From Geodermatophilus africanus (lineage in GTDB: Bacteria; Actinomycetota; Actinomycetes; Mycobacteriales; Geodermatophilaceae), in assembly GCF_900107105.1 (NCBI RefSeq), contig NZ_FNOT01000008.1, positions 62,001-126,000 of the forward strand: a stretch of DNA of 64,000 nucleotides, written 5' to 3'. A model generated the notes under the pieces. That model saw only the letters and a list, made by a program, of their open reading frames with translations, was not told where the DNA came from and did not search any database. Below are positions 8,601 to 16,374 of this stretch, piece after piece. Both the position numbers and the translations under genes were made by a program. Numbering within the stretch: position 1 is the first letter of the stretch; each line of letters opens with the position of its first letter.

Positions 8601-10713
8601 AGAGCAGCACCACCGGGACCCGGGCGGTGCGCGGCTCGGCGCGCAGCGCCGCGAGCAGCCCGAGGCCGTCGAGCCCGGGCATCATCACATCGCTGACGAC
8701 GAGGTCGGGCGGGTCGGCCAGCGCCGCCTCGAGCGCCTGCCGGCCGTCGGCGACCGCCCGGACCTCGTAGTGCGGGCCGAGCAGCCGCCGCAGGTACCCC
8801 CGCATGTCGGCGTTGTCGTCGGCGACCAGCACCCGCCCGGACACCGCGGCCGGACCCGGGACTGCGGGCGGCAGCTCGGCGCCGGGAGCCGCCTCACCGG
8901 CGGGCAGCCAGCGCAGCGCCTCGGTGACGAACGGGACGACCGCCGGTGAGACGGCGGGCGCGTCCCGCACGGGCTCGGCCAGCCGCTCGGGGGGCAGGTG
9001 GGTGGTGCCGAGCGGCAGGGTGACGGTGAACGTCGTCCCGGCGCCCGGGGTGCTCTCGACGTCGACGTCACCGCCGTGCAGCGCGACCAGCTCGCGCACC
9101 ATCGCCAGGCCGATGCCGCTGCCCTCGCCCGACCGGCCGCGGGCGTCGGTCACCCGGTGGAAGCGCTCGAACAGGCGGGGCAGCTCGTCGGCGGGGATGC
9201 CGGTGCCGGTGTCGCTGACGGTCAGCCGCGCACCGCCGGCGTCCTGCCGCAGCCGCACGGCGATGCCGCCGGTGAAGGTGAACTTCAGCGCGTTGGAGAG
9301 GAGGTTGAGGACGACCTTCTCCCACATGTCCCGGTCGACGTGCACCGGCGCGGCCAGCGGCGGGCAGTCGACGGTGAAGTCCAGCCCCGCCCGGACGACG
9401 GCGGAGCGGAAGACGCTGGCCAGCTCCGCGGTGGTGGCGGCGAGGTCGACGGGCTCGAAGCGGGCCTCGATCCGGCCGGCCTGGATGCGGGAGAAGTCGA
9501 GCAGGGTGTTGACGAGCTTGCCCAACCGCTGCGCGTTGCGCTCGATCACCTCGAGCTCCTCGCGCAGCCGGGGGTCCGACGCCGCGGCCGGGGAGGCGCG
9601 CAGCTCGGCGACCGGGCCGGCGATGAGCGTCAGCGGCGTGCGGAACTCGTGGCTGACGTTGCTGAAGAAGTCGGTCTTGGCCCGGTCCAGCTCGGCCAGC
9701 GCCTCGGCCCGCCGCCGCTCGGCCTCGTAGCTGCCGGCGTTGGTGAGCGCGGCGGAGACCTGGTGGGCGACCAGGCCGAGGAAGCCGCGGTAGTCGTCGT
9801 CCCAGCGGCGGTGCGGGTTGAGGCCCACGACGAGGAAGCCGGCGAGCCCGGCCCGGTCGGGTGCCGAGGAGGCGATCGGCAGCGCGGCGCCCTGCACCGG
9901 TGGTGAGTCCCAGGCGCCGGTCGGCAGGCCGGGGCACCGCTCGCCGAGGTCGGGCACGAGCACGGCCTCGCCGCCCAGCAGCCGGGCCAGCGGCCAGACG
10001 CCGTCGTCGGTCAGCACCCGGGGGACGGCGGTCGACCCCGGCTCGATGCCCACCGCGCCGCCCAGCCGGGCGGTGCCGTCGTCGTCGAGCAGGTAGACCG
10101 CGCTGAACGGCAGGTCGGTGCGGTTGCGGGCGAGCTGTTCCTCCGTGCCGGCGAGCACCGCCTCCTCGGAGCGGGCCGCCCCGAGGGCCGCGGCGAGGTC
10201 GCGCAGCGTGCCCATCCGGCGCTCGCCGACGACCTGCTGGGTGGTCTCGGTGACCACGCAGAACAGGCCGCCGTTGCTCCCGTCGTCGGCGGGCAGGGGG
10301 CTGTAGGAGAAGGTGTGGTACGTCTCCTCCGGGTAGCCGCTGCGCTCCAGGAAGAGCAGCAGGTCCTCGTCCCAGGTGGCGGTGCCGTCGCGGAGCACCG
10401 CCTGCGTGCGCGGCGCGATGTCGGGCCAGATCTCGGCCCAGACCTCCGACGCCGGCCGGCCCAGCGCCCACGGGTGCTTGGCCTGCAGCGTGTCGTGCCG
10501 GTAGGCGTCGTTGTAGAAGAAGGCGAGCTCCGGACCCCAGCCGGCCCACATCGCGAAGCGCGACGTCAGCAGGATCCGGACGGTGTGGCGCAGCCCCGAG
10601 GGCCACTGCTCCGGCGGCCCCAGCGGCGTCTGCGCCCAGTCGACGGCGGCCATCGCGCGGCCGACCTCGCCACCGCCGGCGAACAGCGAGGCGCCGGGGT
10701 CCCCACCGTTCAC
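5602..10713 (-). CDS. Giant hybrid histidine kinase / PP2C phosphatase / RsbW-like / STAS protein
   Basis: A single open frame of 1703 residues. In order: PAS-like sensor (about 25-160, with PLGPPEQWPSGLR), GAF-like region (165-330), HisKA with phospho-His at about 355 (SHEFRTP), HATPase_c (460-570), receiver domain (628-736, phospho-Asp about 675 in SDVMMPG), PAS (750-865), two GAF domains (870-1030 and 1050-1205), SpoIIE-type PP2C phosphatase (1220-1450, GGDWYD at about 1250-1255 and DDVA at 1437-1440), RsbW-like ATPase (1455-1575) and STAS domain (1597-1703). Each catalytic motif looks intact. The GTG at 10713, 8 bp after the aldolase stop, was chosen; an open frame continues 36 codons further into the aldolase gene. 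The protein would join two-component sensing to sigma-factor partner switching in one chain, with the MEDS/ATPase gene as a likely partner. Confidence 0.88.
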   Translation of the reverse strand: MNGGDPGASLFAGGGEVGRAMAAVDWAQTPLGPPEQWPSGLRHTVRILLTSRFAMWAGWGPELAFFYNDAYRHDTLQAKHPWALGRPASEVWAEIWPDIAPRTQAVLRDGTATWDEDLLLFLERSGYPEETYHTFSYSPLPADDGSNGGLFCVVTETTQQVVGERRMGTLRDLAAALGAARSEEAVLAGTEEQLARNRTDLPFSAVYLLDDDGTARLGGAVGIEPGSTAVPRVLTDDGVWPLARLLGGEAVLVPDLGERCPGLPTGAWDSPPVQGAALPIASSAPDRAGLAGFLVVGLNPHRRWDDDYRGFLGLVAHQVSAALTNAGSYEAERRRAEALAELDRAKTDFFSNVSHEFRTPLTLIAGPVAELRASPAAASDPRLREELEVIERNAQRLGKLVNTLLDFSRIQAGRIEARFEPVDLAATTAELASVFRSAVVRAGLDFTVDCPPLAAPVHVDRDMWEKVVLNLLSNALKFTFTGGIAVRLRQDAGGARLTVSDTGTGIPADELPRLFERFHRVTDARGRSGEGSGIGLAMVRELVALHGGDVDVESTPGAGTTFTVTLPLGTTHLPPERLAEPVRDAPAVSPAVVPFVTEALRWLPAGEAAPGAELPPAVPGPAAVSGRVLVADDNADMRGYLRRLLGPHYEVRAVADGRQALEAALADPPDLVVSDVMMPGLDGLGLLAALRAEPRTARVPVVLLSARAGEGAAVEGLAAGADDYLVKPFSAQELLARVGAHLELGRTRRAAEERFTAMADVAPALIWVADPDGQRVFVNRGWTEFTGRPAREEVGDGWAQGLHPEDRDRYAEVVAAATACREGWEVDVRLHRADGTYHWLLERAAPIGAGETFAGYVGSCTDINARTRETARQTLLAEVGTALDRETTVDGQLGALARLLVEQRLADLCSVRLLGDDGRLRFAGIAGLDGTAEAAMASLDPHSGLSLQVLGTGASVLGEQLSWPPPPGQDERGWPLSALSAIAVPLAVRGVLRAVLVLGRDSAAPPYDDDDRVLLEEVAGRAALAVDNAALLAEERAAARRLALLQQATAELSAATTPQEVAAAAGGHVRALAGTHSRVAVYEVDSSHRALSVLAIDGGSPAGIEMWRTVPMSTPLVATTAVTERQAVWIEDVRTQPAAGLGLAPELAASARDFGLAAVVALPLIAAGRVVGVLSVAWPEVQRFSATDRAMLLAVAEQCAQALDRARLYRAERGIAQTLQLSLLPAQLPALERLALAAHYLPGAEGTQAGGDWYDVVELADHRIAIAVGDVVGQGPAAAAVMGQLRSALSTALLQGCGPAEALELLDRFAARLPGALASTAACLVVDGTAGTVTWARAGHPPALLVTPDGARLLDGQGSGTVLGAPGRRPYTEGTVDIAPGATLLLYTDGLVERRGEVLDDGLERVRAAAARHAAADPVALTGRLLVEVLADADQPDDVALIAARLVPEPLEERLAADPRRLSAVRRAVTAWAAAAGLPEETAEDLQLALGEALANAVEHAYAASPDEGECSYVVAREADGGVRVEVCDTGVWRPPPADRGYRGRGLELIEALGTDVEVVHAPGIQGTTVRFRMAPPVPAPQARPEPGPARPPWNGGASVAVHDEPEGTRLAVHGEVDLATARQVRQQVLARLGQLGSGAVVTLDLTATDYLASAGVGLVLEAVARARQAGVELRVRTRPGTPPARILALAGVDELVPGVALA

Positions 10714-10720
10714 TCCGCCA

Positions 10721-11983
10721 TCACGAGGGGATCGTAGGTCGGGGGCCACCACGGCCGGTTGCGGGCGGGGCGACGCGCGCGGTCCGACCGGCGAGTCGGT
10801 CGAGGACGGCGCGGTCGACACCGGTCGCCGCGCGCACCTCGGCGTCGTCGACGGCCCCGCAGTCCAGGCCGCGCAGCACGACCGTGGCCAGCGCCCGCGC
10901 GGTCGCCGGCTCGTCGAGGACGCCGCCGTCCACCCGGTCCAGGTAGGCCGCCAGCCGGGCCGCCGCGGCGGGCAGCGCCGCCCGGAAGAAGGCGTAGGTG
11001 GCGGTGTAGCGGGGGACCAGCTGGGCCGGGTGCAGGTCCCAGCCCTGGTACAGGCCGCGCTCCAGGGCCCGGCGCACCAGCCCGGCGTGCAGCCGCCAGG
11101 CCGCCTGGACCTGCGTGCGGTCGCCGACCGGCAGCACGTTGCACGAGCCGTCGACCGCCACGGCCCCGGTGCCGGCGACGGCGACCTGCATCACCTGCTT
11201 GGCGAGGTCCAGCGCCGGGTGGTCGGAGGACTGGTGGGCTGCGGCGATGCCGAGCGCGGCGCTGTAGTCGTAGGTGCCCGAGTGCAGCCCGGTCAGCCGG
11301 GGTCCGGCCGCGTGCACCAGTCGCGCGGGGGTCACCGCACCGTCGGGGCCGACCACCGCCTGCGGCGTCTCGACCTGCAGCTCGAGGTCGAGGGCGACGC
11401 CGTGCACGGCCTCCAGCGCGTCGAGCACCGAGAGGAAGGCCCGCACCTGCTCGGCGTCGGTCACCTTGGGCAGCGTGACCGTGGCGCGGGGGACGCCGGC
11501 CAGACCGCCGAGGAACAGGTCGAGGGACCGGACGCTGCGGCGGCGGGTCGGGGGCTCCAGGCTCTTGGCCCGGATGCCGAGCTCCGGCGGGGCGGTGCCG
11601 GCGGCGACGTCGGCGGCCACGACCGCGGCGGCCCGCAGGACGTCGTCGTCCTCCCGCTCGGGTGGGCCCCGGTAGCCGTCCTCGGCGTCCACCCGCAGGT
11701 CCTCGACCGGCTCGGCGGCGAGCTTGGCGCGCACCCGGGGCAGCACCTGCTCGAGCAGCGCGTCGTCGTACCCGAGGTCGGGCAGGCCGTGCTCGTCGAG
11801 GGCGGCCAGCGCGGCGTCCCCCCAGGCGGCGGCCAGGCCGGGGACGACGGCGTCGGCGGGCACGTAGCAGGTGTGCACCGGCTGCCGCGTCGTCCGGTCG
11901 CCCGGGAAGGCGGCGGCGCGGGCGGCGTCGACCGGCGCGAGCCGCCGGTCGAGCTCGGCGAGGACGTCCTCCGGGAGCGGCAT
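10721..11983 (-). CDS. DUF6986 / HpcH-HpaI-like aldolase of the urate cluster
   Basis: A 420-residue protein related to the HpcH/HpaI aldolase and citrate-lyase beta superfamily: LRVDAEDGYRG, GIRAKSLEP, TLPKV and QVETPQAV are recognisable barrel motifs. It starts 44 bp from, and divergent to, the OHCU decarboxylase gene. Proteins of this type are, to my knowledge, frequent neighbours of actinobacterial uricase genes, but no reaction is established. A role on a C2-C5 product of ureide breakdown (for example ureidoglycolate or glyoxylate chemistry) is only inference from position. The annotated ATG has no clear ribosome binding site; a leaderless transcript is possible. Confidence 0.75.
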   Translation of the reverse strand: MPLPEDVLAELDRRLAPVDAARAAAFPGDRTTRQPVHTCYVPADAVVPGLAAAWGDAALAALDEHGLPDLGYDDALLEQVLPRVRAKLAAEPVEDLRVDAEDGYRGPPEREDDDVLRAAAVVAADVAAGTAPPELGIRAKSLEPPTRRRSVRSLDLFLGGLAGVPRATVTLPKVTDAEQVRAFLSVLDALEAVHGVALDLELQVETPQAVVGPDGAVTPARLVHAAGPRLTGLHSGTYDYSAALGIAAAHQSSDHPALDLAKQVMQVAVAGTGAVAVDGSCNVLPVGDRTQVQAAWRLHAGLVRRALERGLYQGWDLHPAQLVPRYTATYAFFRAALPAAAARLAAYLDRVDGGVLDEPATARALATVVLRGLDCGAVDDAEVRAATGVDRAVLDRLAGRTARVAPPATGRGGPRPTIPS

Positions 11984-12027
11984 CCGTCGACCCTGCCACG
12001 GCGACCGCCGGCTGCCATCCTCGTCGC

Positions 12028-12525
12028 ATGGCCGCCCTCGACGACTTCAACGCCGAGTCCGCCGACCGCGCCGTCCAGGCCCTCCGGACGTGCAACGCCG
12101 CGCCGCGGTTCGCCGCACAGGTCGTGGCCGGCCGGCCCTACCCGGACGTCGACGCGCTGGTTGCCCGCGCCGAGGAAGCCGTGCGCGGGCTGCCGTGGGA
12201 GGAGGTGGAGCTGGCGATCGCCGTCCACCCGCGGATCGGCGAGCGGCCGGAGGGCTCCTCGCCCGAGGCGGAGGCCTCCCGCCGGGAGCAGAGCGCGGTG
12301 GGCTCGGCCGACGACGCGACGCGGGCCGCCCTGGTCGAGGGCAACCGGGCGTACCAGGAGCGCTTCGACCGGGTGTTCCTCGTCCGCGCCGCGGGCCGGT
12401 CGCCGGAGGAGCTGCTCGCCGAACTGCGCCGCCGGCTGGGCAACGACGAGGAGGCCGAGCGCGCCGAGGTGACCGGCCAGCTCGCCGAGATCACCGCGCT
12501 GCGGGTGCGCGAGCTCGTCTCGTGA
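12028..12525 (+). CDS. uraD: 2-oxo-4-hydroxy-4-carboxy-5-ureidoimidazoline (OHCU) decarboxylase
   Basis: A 165-residue protein with the OHCU decarboxylase signature: the catalytic His lies in AVHPRIGERP (about residue 70), and NRAYQERFDRVFLV (about 110-125) holds the conserved Glu and Arg region. The enzyme performs the last step from urate to S-allantoin, converting OHCU to allantoin and CO2. It lies in order with HIU hydrolase and uricase, the two preceding enzymes. Its stop codon overlaps the first of two tandem 77-bp micro-ORF repeats that bridge to the HIU hydrolase gene. Confidence 0.93.
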   Translation: MAALDDFNAESADRAVQALRTCNAAPRFAAQVVAGRPYPDVDALVARAEEAVRGLPWEEVELAIAVHPRIGERPEGSSPEAEASRREQSAVGSADDATRAALVEGNRAYQERFDRVFLVRAAGRSPEELLAELRRRLGNDEEAERAEVTGQLAEITALRVRELVS

Positions 12526-12679
12526 GCGAGCTCGCGAGCTCACGCAGGGGCACAGCAGCGTCACGAACCCGGCCGACGAGCGCCACCGAGGTGGACACGT
12601 GAGCGAGCTCGCGAGCTCACGCAGGGGCACAGCAGCGTCGCGAAGGCGGCCGACGAGCGCCAGCGAGGTGGACGCGTGA
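12522..12679 (+). repeat. Two tandem 77-bp micro-ORF repeats (translational-coupling element)
   Basis: Unit 1 begins at 12522 and unit 2 at 12599, exactly 77 bp apart; they differ at only a few positions. Each starts with GTGAGCGAGCTCGC, where the GTG overlaps the preceding TGA, contains the palindrome GAGCTCG-CGAGCTC, and encodes a 26-residue peptide beginning VSELASSRRGTAAS. Each peptide ends in a TGA that overlaps the next GTG. Unit 1 thus follows uraD by a GTGA overlap, and unit 2 ends in the GTGA of uraH. Related copies lie at 32384-32455 (before thiE) and about 52071-52101 (before the NYN gene). Confidence 0.8.
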
Positions 12680-12993
12680 GCGTGTCGACGCACGTGCTGG
12701 ACGCCGTGCTCGGGCGGCCGGCGATGGGGATGGCGGTGCGGCTGCTCGCCGGGGAGGAGCTGATGGCCGAGGGGGTCACCGACGCCGACGGCCGCTGCCG
12801 GCTGGTCGACGGGGCGACCGCACCGGGTGCCCACCGGCTGGTGTTCTCGACCGGCCCCTGGTTCGCCGACCAGGGCCGGGACACCTTCTACCCCGAGGTG
12901 GTGCTGGCCTTCGCCGTCCGCGAGCCGGCCGACTCCCACCACGTCCCGCTGCTCCTGGCGCCGTTCGCCTACTCGACCTACCGCGGGAGTTGA
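12676..12993 (+). CDS. uraH: 5-hydroxyisourate hydrolase (transthyretin-like)
   Basis: A 105-residue transthyretin-related protein. It shows the N-terminal STHVLDAVLGRPA motif with the active-site His, the TDADGRC loop, YPEVVLAF, the HHVPLLLAPFAYSTYRGS C-terminus and the diagnostic terminal YRGS. It hydrolyses 5-hydroxyisourate to OHCU, between uricase and the OHCU decarboxylase. The GTG start overlaps the stop of the preceding micro-ORF repeat, so translation is probably coupled through that repeat. Uricase follows 56 bp downstream. Confidence 0.95.
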   Translation: MSVSTHVLDAVLGRPAMGMAVRLLAGEELMAEGVTDADGRCRLVDGATAPGAHRLVFSTGPWFADQGRDTFYPEVVLAFAVREPADSHHVPLLLAPFAYSTYRGS

Positions 12994-13024
12994 CAGGCCC
13001 CTCCAGGGCACCGCCTGCCCGCGC

Positions 13025-13040
13025 TGTTCCACGTGCAACA
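13025..13040. promoter_or_regulatory. parS-like / operator-like palindrome before uricase
   Basis: TGTTCCACGTGCAACA differs from the general ParB site TGTTTCACGTGAAACA at two of 16 positions. It lies 10 bp before the uricase start, so it may instead be an operator for a urate-responsive or other repressor. Sequence alone does not decide between these. Confidence 0.35.
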
Positions 13041-13049
13041 GTGCGGCGC

Positions 13050-13940
13050 ATGGCGATCCGGCTCGGCCCCAACCAGTACGGCAAGGCGGAGGTCCGCGTG
13101 GTCGCGGTGGACCGCAGCGGCCCGCGGCACACCCTGGTCGACCTGAACGTCAGCAGCAGCCTGCGCGGGGACTTCACCGCCGCGCACACCGCCGGCGACA
13201 ACGCCCACGTGCTGGCGACCGACACCCAGAAGAACACCGTCTTCGCCTTCGCCCGGGACGGCGTCGGCTCACCGGAGGCGTTCGCGCTGCGGCTGGCCCG
13301 GCACTTCGCCGGCGCCTACCCGTGGATCTGCGGCGCTCGGATCGCGGTCGATTCGTTCGGCTGGCAGCGGATCGCCGTCGGCGGGCAGCCGCACGAGCAC
13401 GCGTTCCGCCGCGACGGCGGCGAGGTCCGGACGGCGGTGGTCACGGTGGACGGCGCGGACGCGCACGTGCTCGCCGGGCTGCGCGACCTCGCCGTCCTCA
13501 AGACCACCGGCTCGGAGTTCTGGGGCTTCCCGCGCGACCGCTACACGACGCTGGCCGAGACCCGCGACCGCATCCTGGCCACGGCGGTCACCGCGCGCTG
13601 GCGCTACAGCGCTGCCGACCTGGACTGGGACGCCACCTTCGACGTCGTCCGGACGACGCTGCTCGAGACCTTCGCCGTCACGCACTCGCTGGCGCTGCAG
13701 CAGACGCTCTACGCGATGGGCGAGGCCGTGCTGGAGCGCTGCCCCGACGTCGCCGAGGTGCGGTTGTCGATGCCGAACAAGCACCACAACCTGGCGGACC
13801 TCTCGGCGTTCGGGCTGGACAACCCCGGCGTCGTGTACCACGCCGACGACCGCCCCTACGGGCTCATCGAGGGCACCGTGCTGCGCGACGACGTCCCTCC
13901 CGCCGAGGTCGCCTGGCTGGGGACGCCGGGCTTCTGCTGA
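13050..13940 (+). CDS. Urate oxidase (uricase)
   Basis: A 296-residue cofactor-free uricase with two T-fold halves. Recognisable motifs are NQYGKAEVRVV, the GDNAHVLATDTQKNTVFAFA block with the catalytic Thr, FWGFPRDRYTTL and the second-half LSMPNKHHNLADLS, which contains the conserved His and Asn. It oxidises urate to 5-hydroxyisourate with O2, giving H2O2. With uraH and uraD the window has the full urate-to-allantoin path. The ATG at 13050 matches the family N-terminus. Convergent to a LiaF-like gene, with a strong hairpin between. Confidence 0.95.
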   Translation: MAIRLGPNQYGKAEVRVVAVDRSGPRHTLVDLNVSSSLRGDFTAAHTAGDNAHVLATDTQKNTVFAFARDGVGSPEAFALRLARHFAGAYPWICGARIAVDSFGWQRIAVGGQPHEHAFRRDGGEVRTAVVTVDGADAHVLAGLRDLAVLKTTGSEFWGFPRDRYTTLAETRDRILATAVTARWRYSAADLDWDATFDVVRTTLLETFAVTHSLALQQTLYAMGEAVLERCPDVAEVRLSMPNKHHNLADLSAFGLDNPGVVYHADDRPYGLIEGTVLRDDVPPAEVAWLGTPGFC

Positions 13941-13948
13941 GCGGCGGT

Positions 13949-13999
13949 GTGTGCACGCAGCGCAGTCTCGAGCGCGCCGGGACCGCGCTGCGTGCACAC
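13949..13999. terminator. Bidirectional terminator hairpin after uricase
   Basis: A perfect 15-bp stem (13949-13963 GTGTGCACGCAGCGC with 13985-13999 GCGCTGCGTGCACAC) and a 21-nt loop. It lies between the convergent uricase and LiaF-like genes. No T-run follows, as is usual in high-GC genomes. Confidence 0.7.
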
Positions 14000-14024
14000 C
14001 GTGAGGCGCGGACGCCGTGCCCGG

Positions 14025-14528
14025 TCAGCGACCCCAGCTGTCGTCCTGCGGCGCACCCTCGATGCCGATGCCGCCCAGGAGCACGGTCGCGTGCACCCGC
14101 AGGTCGGCGCCGCGCTCGTCGTCGGTGTGCACCAGCCCGTCGTCCTGGGCGAAGCCCACCCCACCCACGCCCTTGCAGTCCCACCACACCTTCCAGCCGG
14201 CCGGCACCGTCAGCCCGACCCCGCCCATGAGCGCCCGGACGGTGAGGTCCACCCCGCCCGGCACGTGCGGGACGGCGCCGAGGTCGAGCTGGACGCCGCC
14301 CATCAGCACGTCCAGCCGCACCCGCGACAGCTCTGGGTGCACCGGCCGCAACTCGTCGCCGCCGACCACCACGACCCGCCGGATGCCGGCCGTGCTCTCG
14401 TCGCCCTCGTTCTTGCGCCGGGCCACCAGCCGGCCGACGACGGCGAGCGCGGCCTGCACCGCCCACCAGCGCAGCAGCCAGGGCAGCACCCTGCGGACGG
14501 TGGACGGCAGGGTGCGCGGGGTCGTCAT
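14025..14528 (-). CDS. Membrane-anchored LiaF-C-like (cell-wall-active antibiotic response) protein
   Basis: A 167-residue protein with a basic N-terminus, one hydrophobic segment (about residues 15-35) and then a beta-helix-like region of repeated LMGGV elements (VLMGGVQLDL, ALMGGVGLTV, VLLGGIGIEG) with GWKVWWDCKGVGG. This pattern is that of the C-terminal domain of LiaF and of DUF1707-associated proteins, which report on cell-envelope stress. No LiaRS genes are adjacent. Function is inferred from fold resemblance only. Confidence 0.65.
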   Translation of the reverse strand: MTTPRTLPSTVRRVLPWLLRWWAVQAALAVVGRLVARRKNEGDESTAGIRRVVVVGGDELRPVHPELSRVRLDVLMGGVQLDLGAVPHVPGGVDLTVRALMGGVGLTVPAGWKVWWDCKGVGGVGFAQDDGLVHTDDERGADLRVHATVLLGGIGIEGAPQDDSWGR

Positions 14529-14594
14529 GCCGTCAGCGTGCCCGCCGACCCGTCCGGTGCCCAGGCCCGGGCTCCTGGCAGCACCGACCGGCCT

Positions 14595-14658
14595 GGGCGG
14601 GCCCTCCTGCAGGGGCCCGCCGCGAGCCGGCGAGTGGTGGGGACAGGGGATCGGCTCA
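14595..14658 (-). repeat. Stop-codon-anchored GC hairpin repeat (diverged copy)
   Basis: The minus strand running on from the chemoreceptor stop codon (14658-14656) contains the conserved core CACTCGCCGGCTCGCGGCGGG shared with the other copies at 18671, 24470, 27503, 33644 and 44153. The outer stem is weaker here. Probable terminator function. Confidence 0.5.
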
Positions 14659-16242
14659 GTACTGGAAGCGCTGCACCGACGCGCTGAGCGTCGAGGCCAT
14701 CCGGGCCACCTCGTCCATCGCCGTCCGGGCGTCGGTCATGGCGCGGGTCGTGGCGGTCGCGGCGCCGGCCACCGCGGTGATGTTCTCGGCGATCTGCCCG
14801 GCCGACTGCGCGGCCTCGGCGACGTTGCGGTTCATCTCCGTGGTGGTCGCGGTCTGCTCCTCCACGGCGGCGGCGATGGTGCCCTGCGAGTCGTTGATGT
14901 GGGCGATGATCTGCGCGATCTCCCCGATCGCCCGCACCGCGCCCTCGGTGTCGCCCTGGATCGCCTCGACCCGCGCGGTGATGTCCTGCGTGGCCTTGGC
15001 GGTCTCCTGGGCGAGCTCCTTGACCTCGTTGGCGACGACGGCGAAGCCCTTGCCCGCCTCGCCGGCCCGCGCGGCCTCGATGGTGGCGTTGAGCGCGAGC
15101 AGGTTGGTCTGCTCGGCGATGGCGGTGATCGTCTTGACGACGCTGGCGATCTCGAGCGAGGACTCGCCCAGCTTGGCGACGGTCGCGTTGGTCGAGTCGG
15201 CGACCTGCACGGCCTGACCGGCGACCCGGGCCACCTCGCTGGCGTTCTGCGCGATCTCGCGGATCGAGACGCCCATCTCCTCCGAGCCGGCGGCCACGGT
15301 CTGCACGTTGACCGACACCTGGCCGGCGGCGTCGGCGACCACGCCGCTCTGCACCGAAGACTCGTCGGCCAGCCGGGTCATGTCCTGGGCGGTCGCCGAG
15401 AGCTCCTCGGTGGCCGAGGCGAGCGTCCCGGTGGTCTCGCCGATCGAGGTCAGCACGGCCCGCACGTTGCCCATCGAGGTCTCCAGCGCGGCGGCCATGC
15501 GGCCGACCTCGTCCCCGCTGTTCACGCCGGTGGTGCCGCGCAGGTCGCCGTCGGCCATGGCGGCCAGCACCGCGCCGACGCGCTGCAGCGGGCGCACGAC
15601 CGAGCGGGTGACCACCCAGCCGAGCAGGGCCAGCACGACCACCCCCGCGACGGCGATCGCCAGGGCCAGGGTGATGGCGGTGCTGCGCTGTCCGTCCGCG
15701 TGCGCGACCGCGCCCTCCGCGAACGCCGACACGGCGTCCGCGAGCACCGGCAGCTCGTCCTCGAGCGCCGAGAACGTCTGACCGAACGCGGGATAGGCGG
15801 CCTGCGCGGCCACCGGGTCCTGCCCGGCGGTGGTGACGATCTGCTGGGCGGCGAGGAGGTACGCGTCGACGGCGGGGGTCACCTCCTCGACCGCCGCAAC
15901 GATCTCCGGGCTCAGGCCGTCCCCGGCGATCTCGGCGAGGAGGTCGCGGAAGACCCGGTCGTGCTCGGCCAGGTCGGCGACCGCGCCCCGGTAGAGGTCG
16001 CCCTGCCCGCCGCTGACCAGCGCCTGGAGCACGTCGCCGCGGACGGCGTCGTGCATCATGTCGGCCGTCAGCACGTCCCCGGTCACCTCGGCGCTGGCGA
16101 GCAGGTCACCCGCGGTGGTCTCGGTGCTCTGCAGCGCCCGGATGGCGATCAGGGCGAAGACGGCGAGGACGACGGCGCCTGCGGCGACCAGCGTTCCGAG
16201 CTTCACGCCGAGGGGACGGTCGGACCAGAGGTTGCGCGCCAT
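14656..16242 (-). CDS. Methyl-accepting chemotaxis protein
   Basis: A 528-residue chemoreceptor. It has a transmembrane segment near the N-terminus ([20 protein letters not shown]), an extracytoplasmic four-helix-bundle-like sensor, and a second membrane segment (about 210-235). A HAMP region ([22 protein letters not shown]) follows. The signalling domain carries the hairpin motif [35 protein letters not shown]. The ATG at 16242 has AGGAG 7 nt upstream; an ATG-independent extension to 16293 is open but lacks this. It would modulate CheA in a flagellated cell, but no che or fla genes are in the window. The ligand is unknown. Confidence 0.93.
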   Translation of the reverse strand: MARNLWSDRPLGVKLGTLVAAGAVVLAVFALIAIRALQSTETTAGDLLASAEVTGDVLTADMMHDAVRGDVLQALVSGGQGDLYRGAVADLAEHDRVFRDLLAEIAGDGLSPEIVAAVEEVTPAVDAYLLAAQQIVTTAGQDPVAAQAAYPAFGQTFSALEDELPVLADAVSAFAEGAVAHADGQRSTAITLALAIAVAGVVVLALLGWVVTRSVVRPLQRVGAVLAAMADGDLRGTTGVNSGDEVGRMAAALETSMGNVRAVLTSIGETTGTLASATEELSATAQDMTRLADESSVQSGVVADAAGQVSVNVQTVAAGSEEMGVSIREIAQNASEVARVAGQAVQVADSTNATVAKLGESSLEIASVVKTITAIAEQTNLLALNATIEAARAGEAGKGFAVVANEVKELAQETAKATQDITARVEAIQGDTEGAVRAIGEIAQIIAHINDSQGTIAAAVEEQTATTTEMNRNVAEAAQSAGQIAENITAVAGAATATTRAMTDARTAMDEVARMASTLSASVQRFQY

Positions 16243-16374
16243 GCCGGCACTCCTGCGGGGAGGGATCGGCGCGGAGGTGCGCACCGTTGACACGCAGTTC
16301 GGCGCAGGCGTCGGACGACTACAGCCGAACCGCCCCCGTGCCGAGTCCTTTCTGGTTCCGGAAGGTGGCCCGAC

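Noticed and set aside
4510-8949. 1479-codon open frame on the plus strand
   Set aside because: It lies opposite the giant sensor protein and the MEDS gene, has low-complexity Gly/Arg/Pro/Gln composition and no domain; a typical GC-rich antisense shadow.
12522-12679. Tandem repeats as a possible CRISPR array
   Set aside because: Only two units, 77 bp long and directly adjacent with no spacers; related copies occur singly elsewhere.
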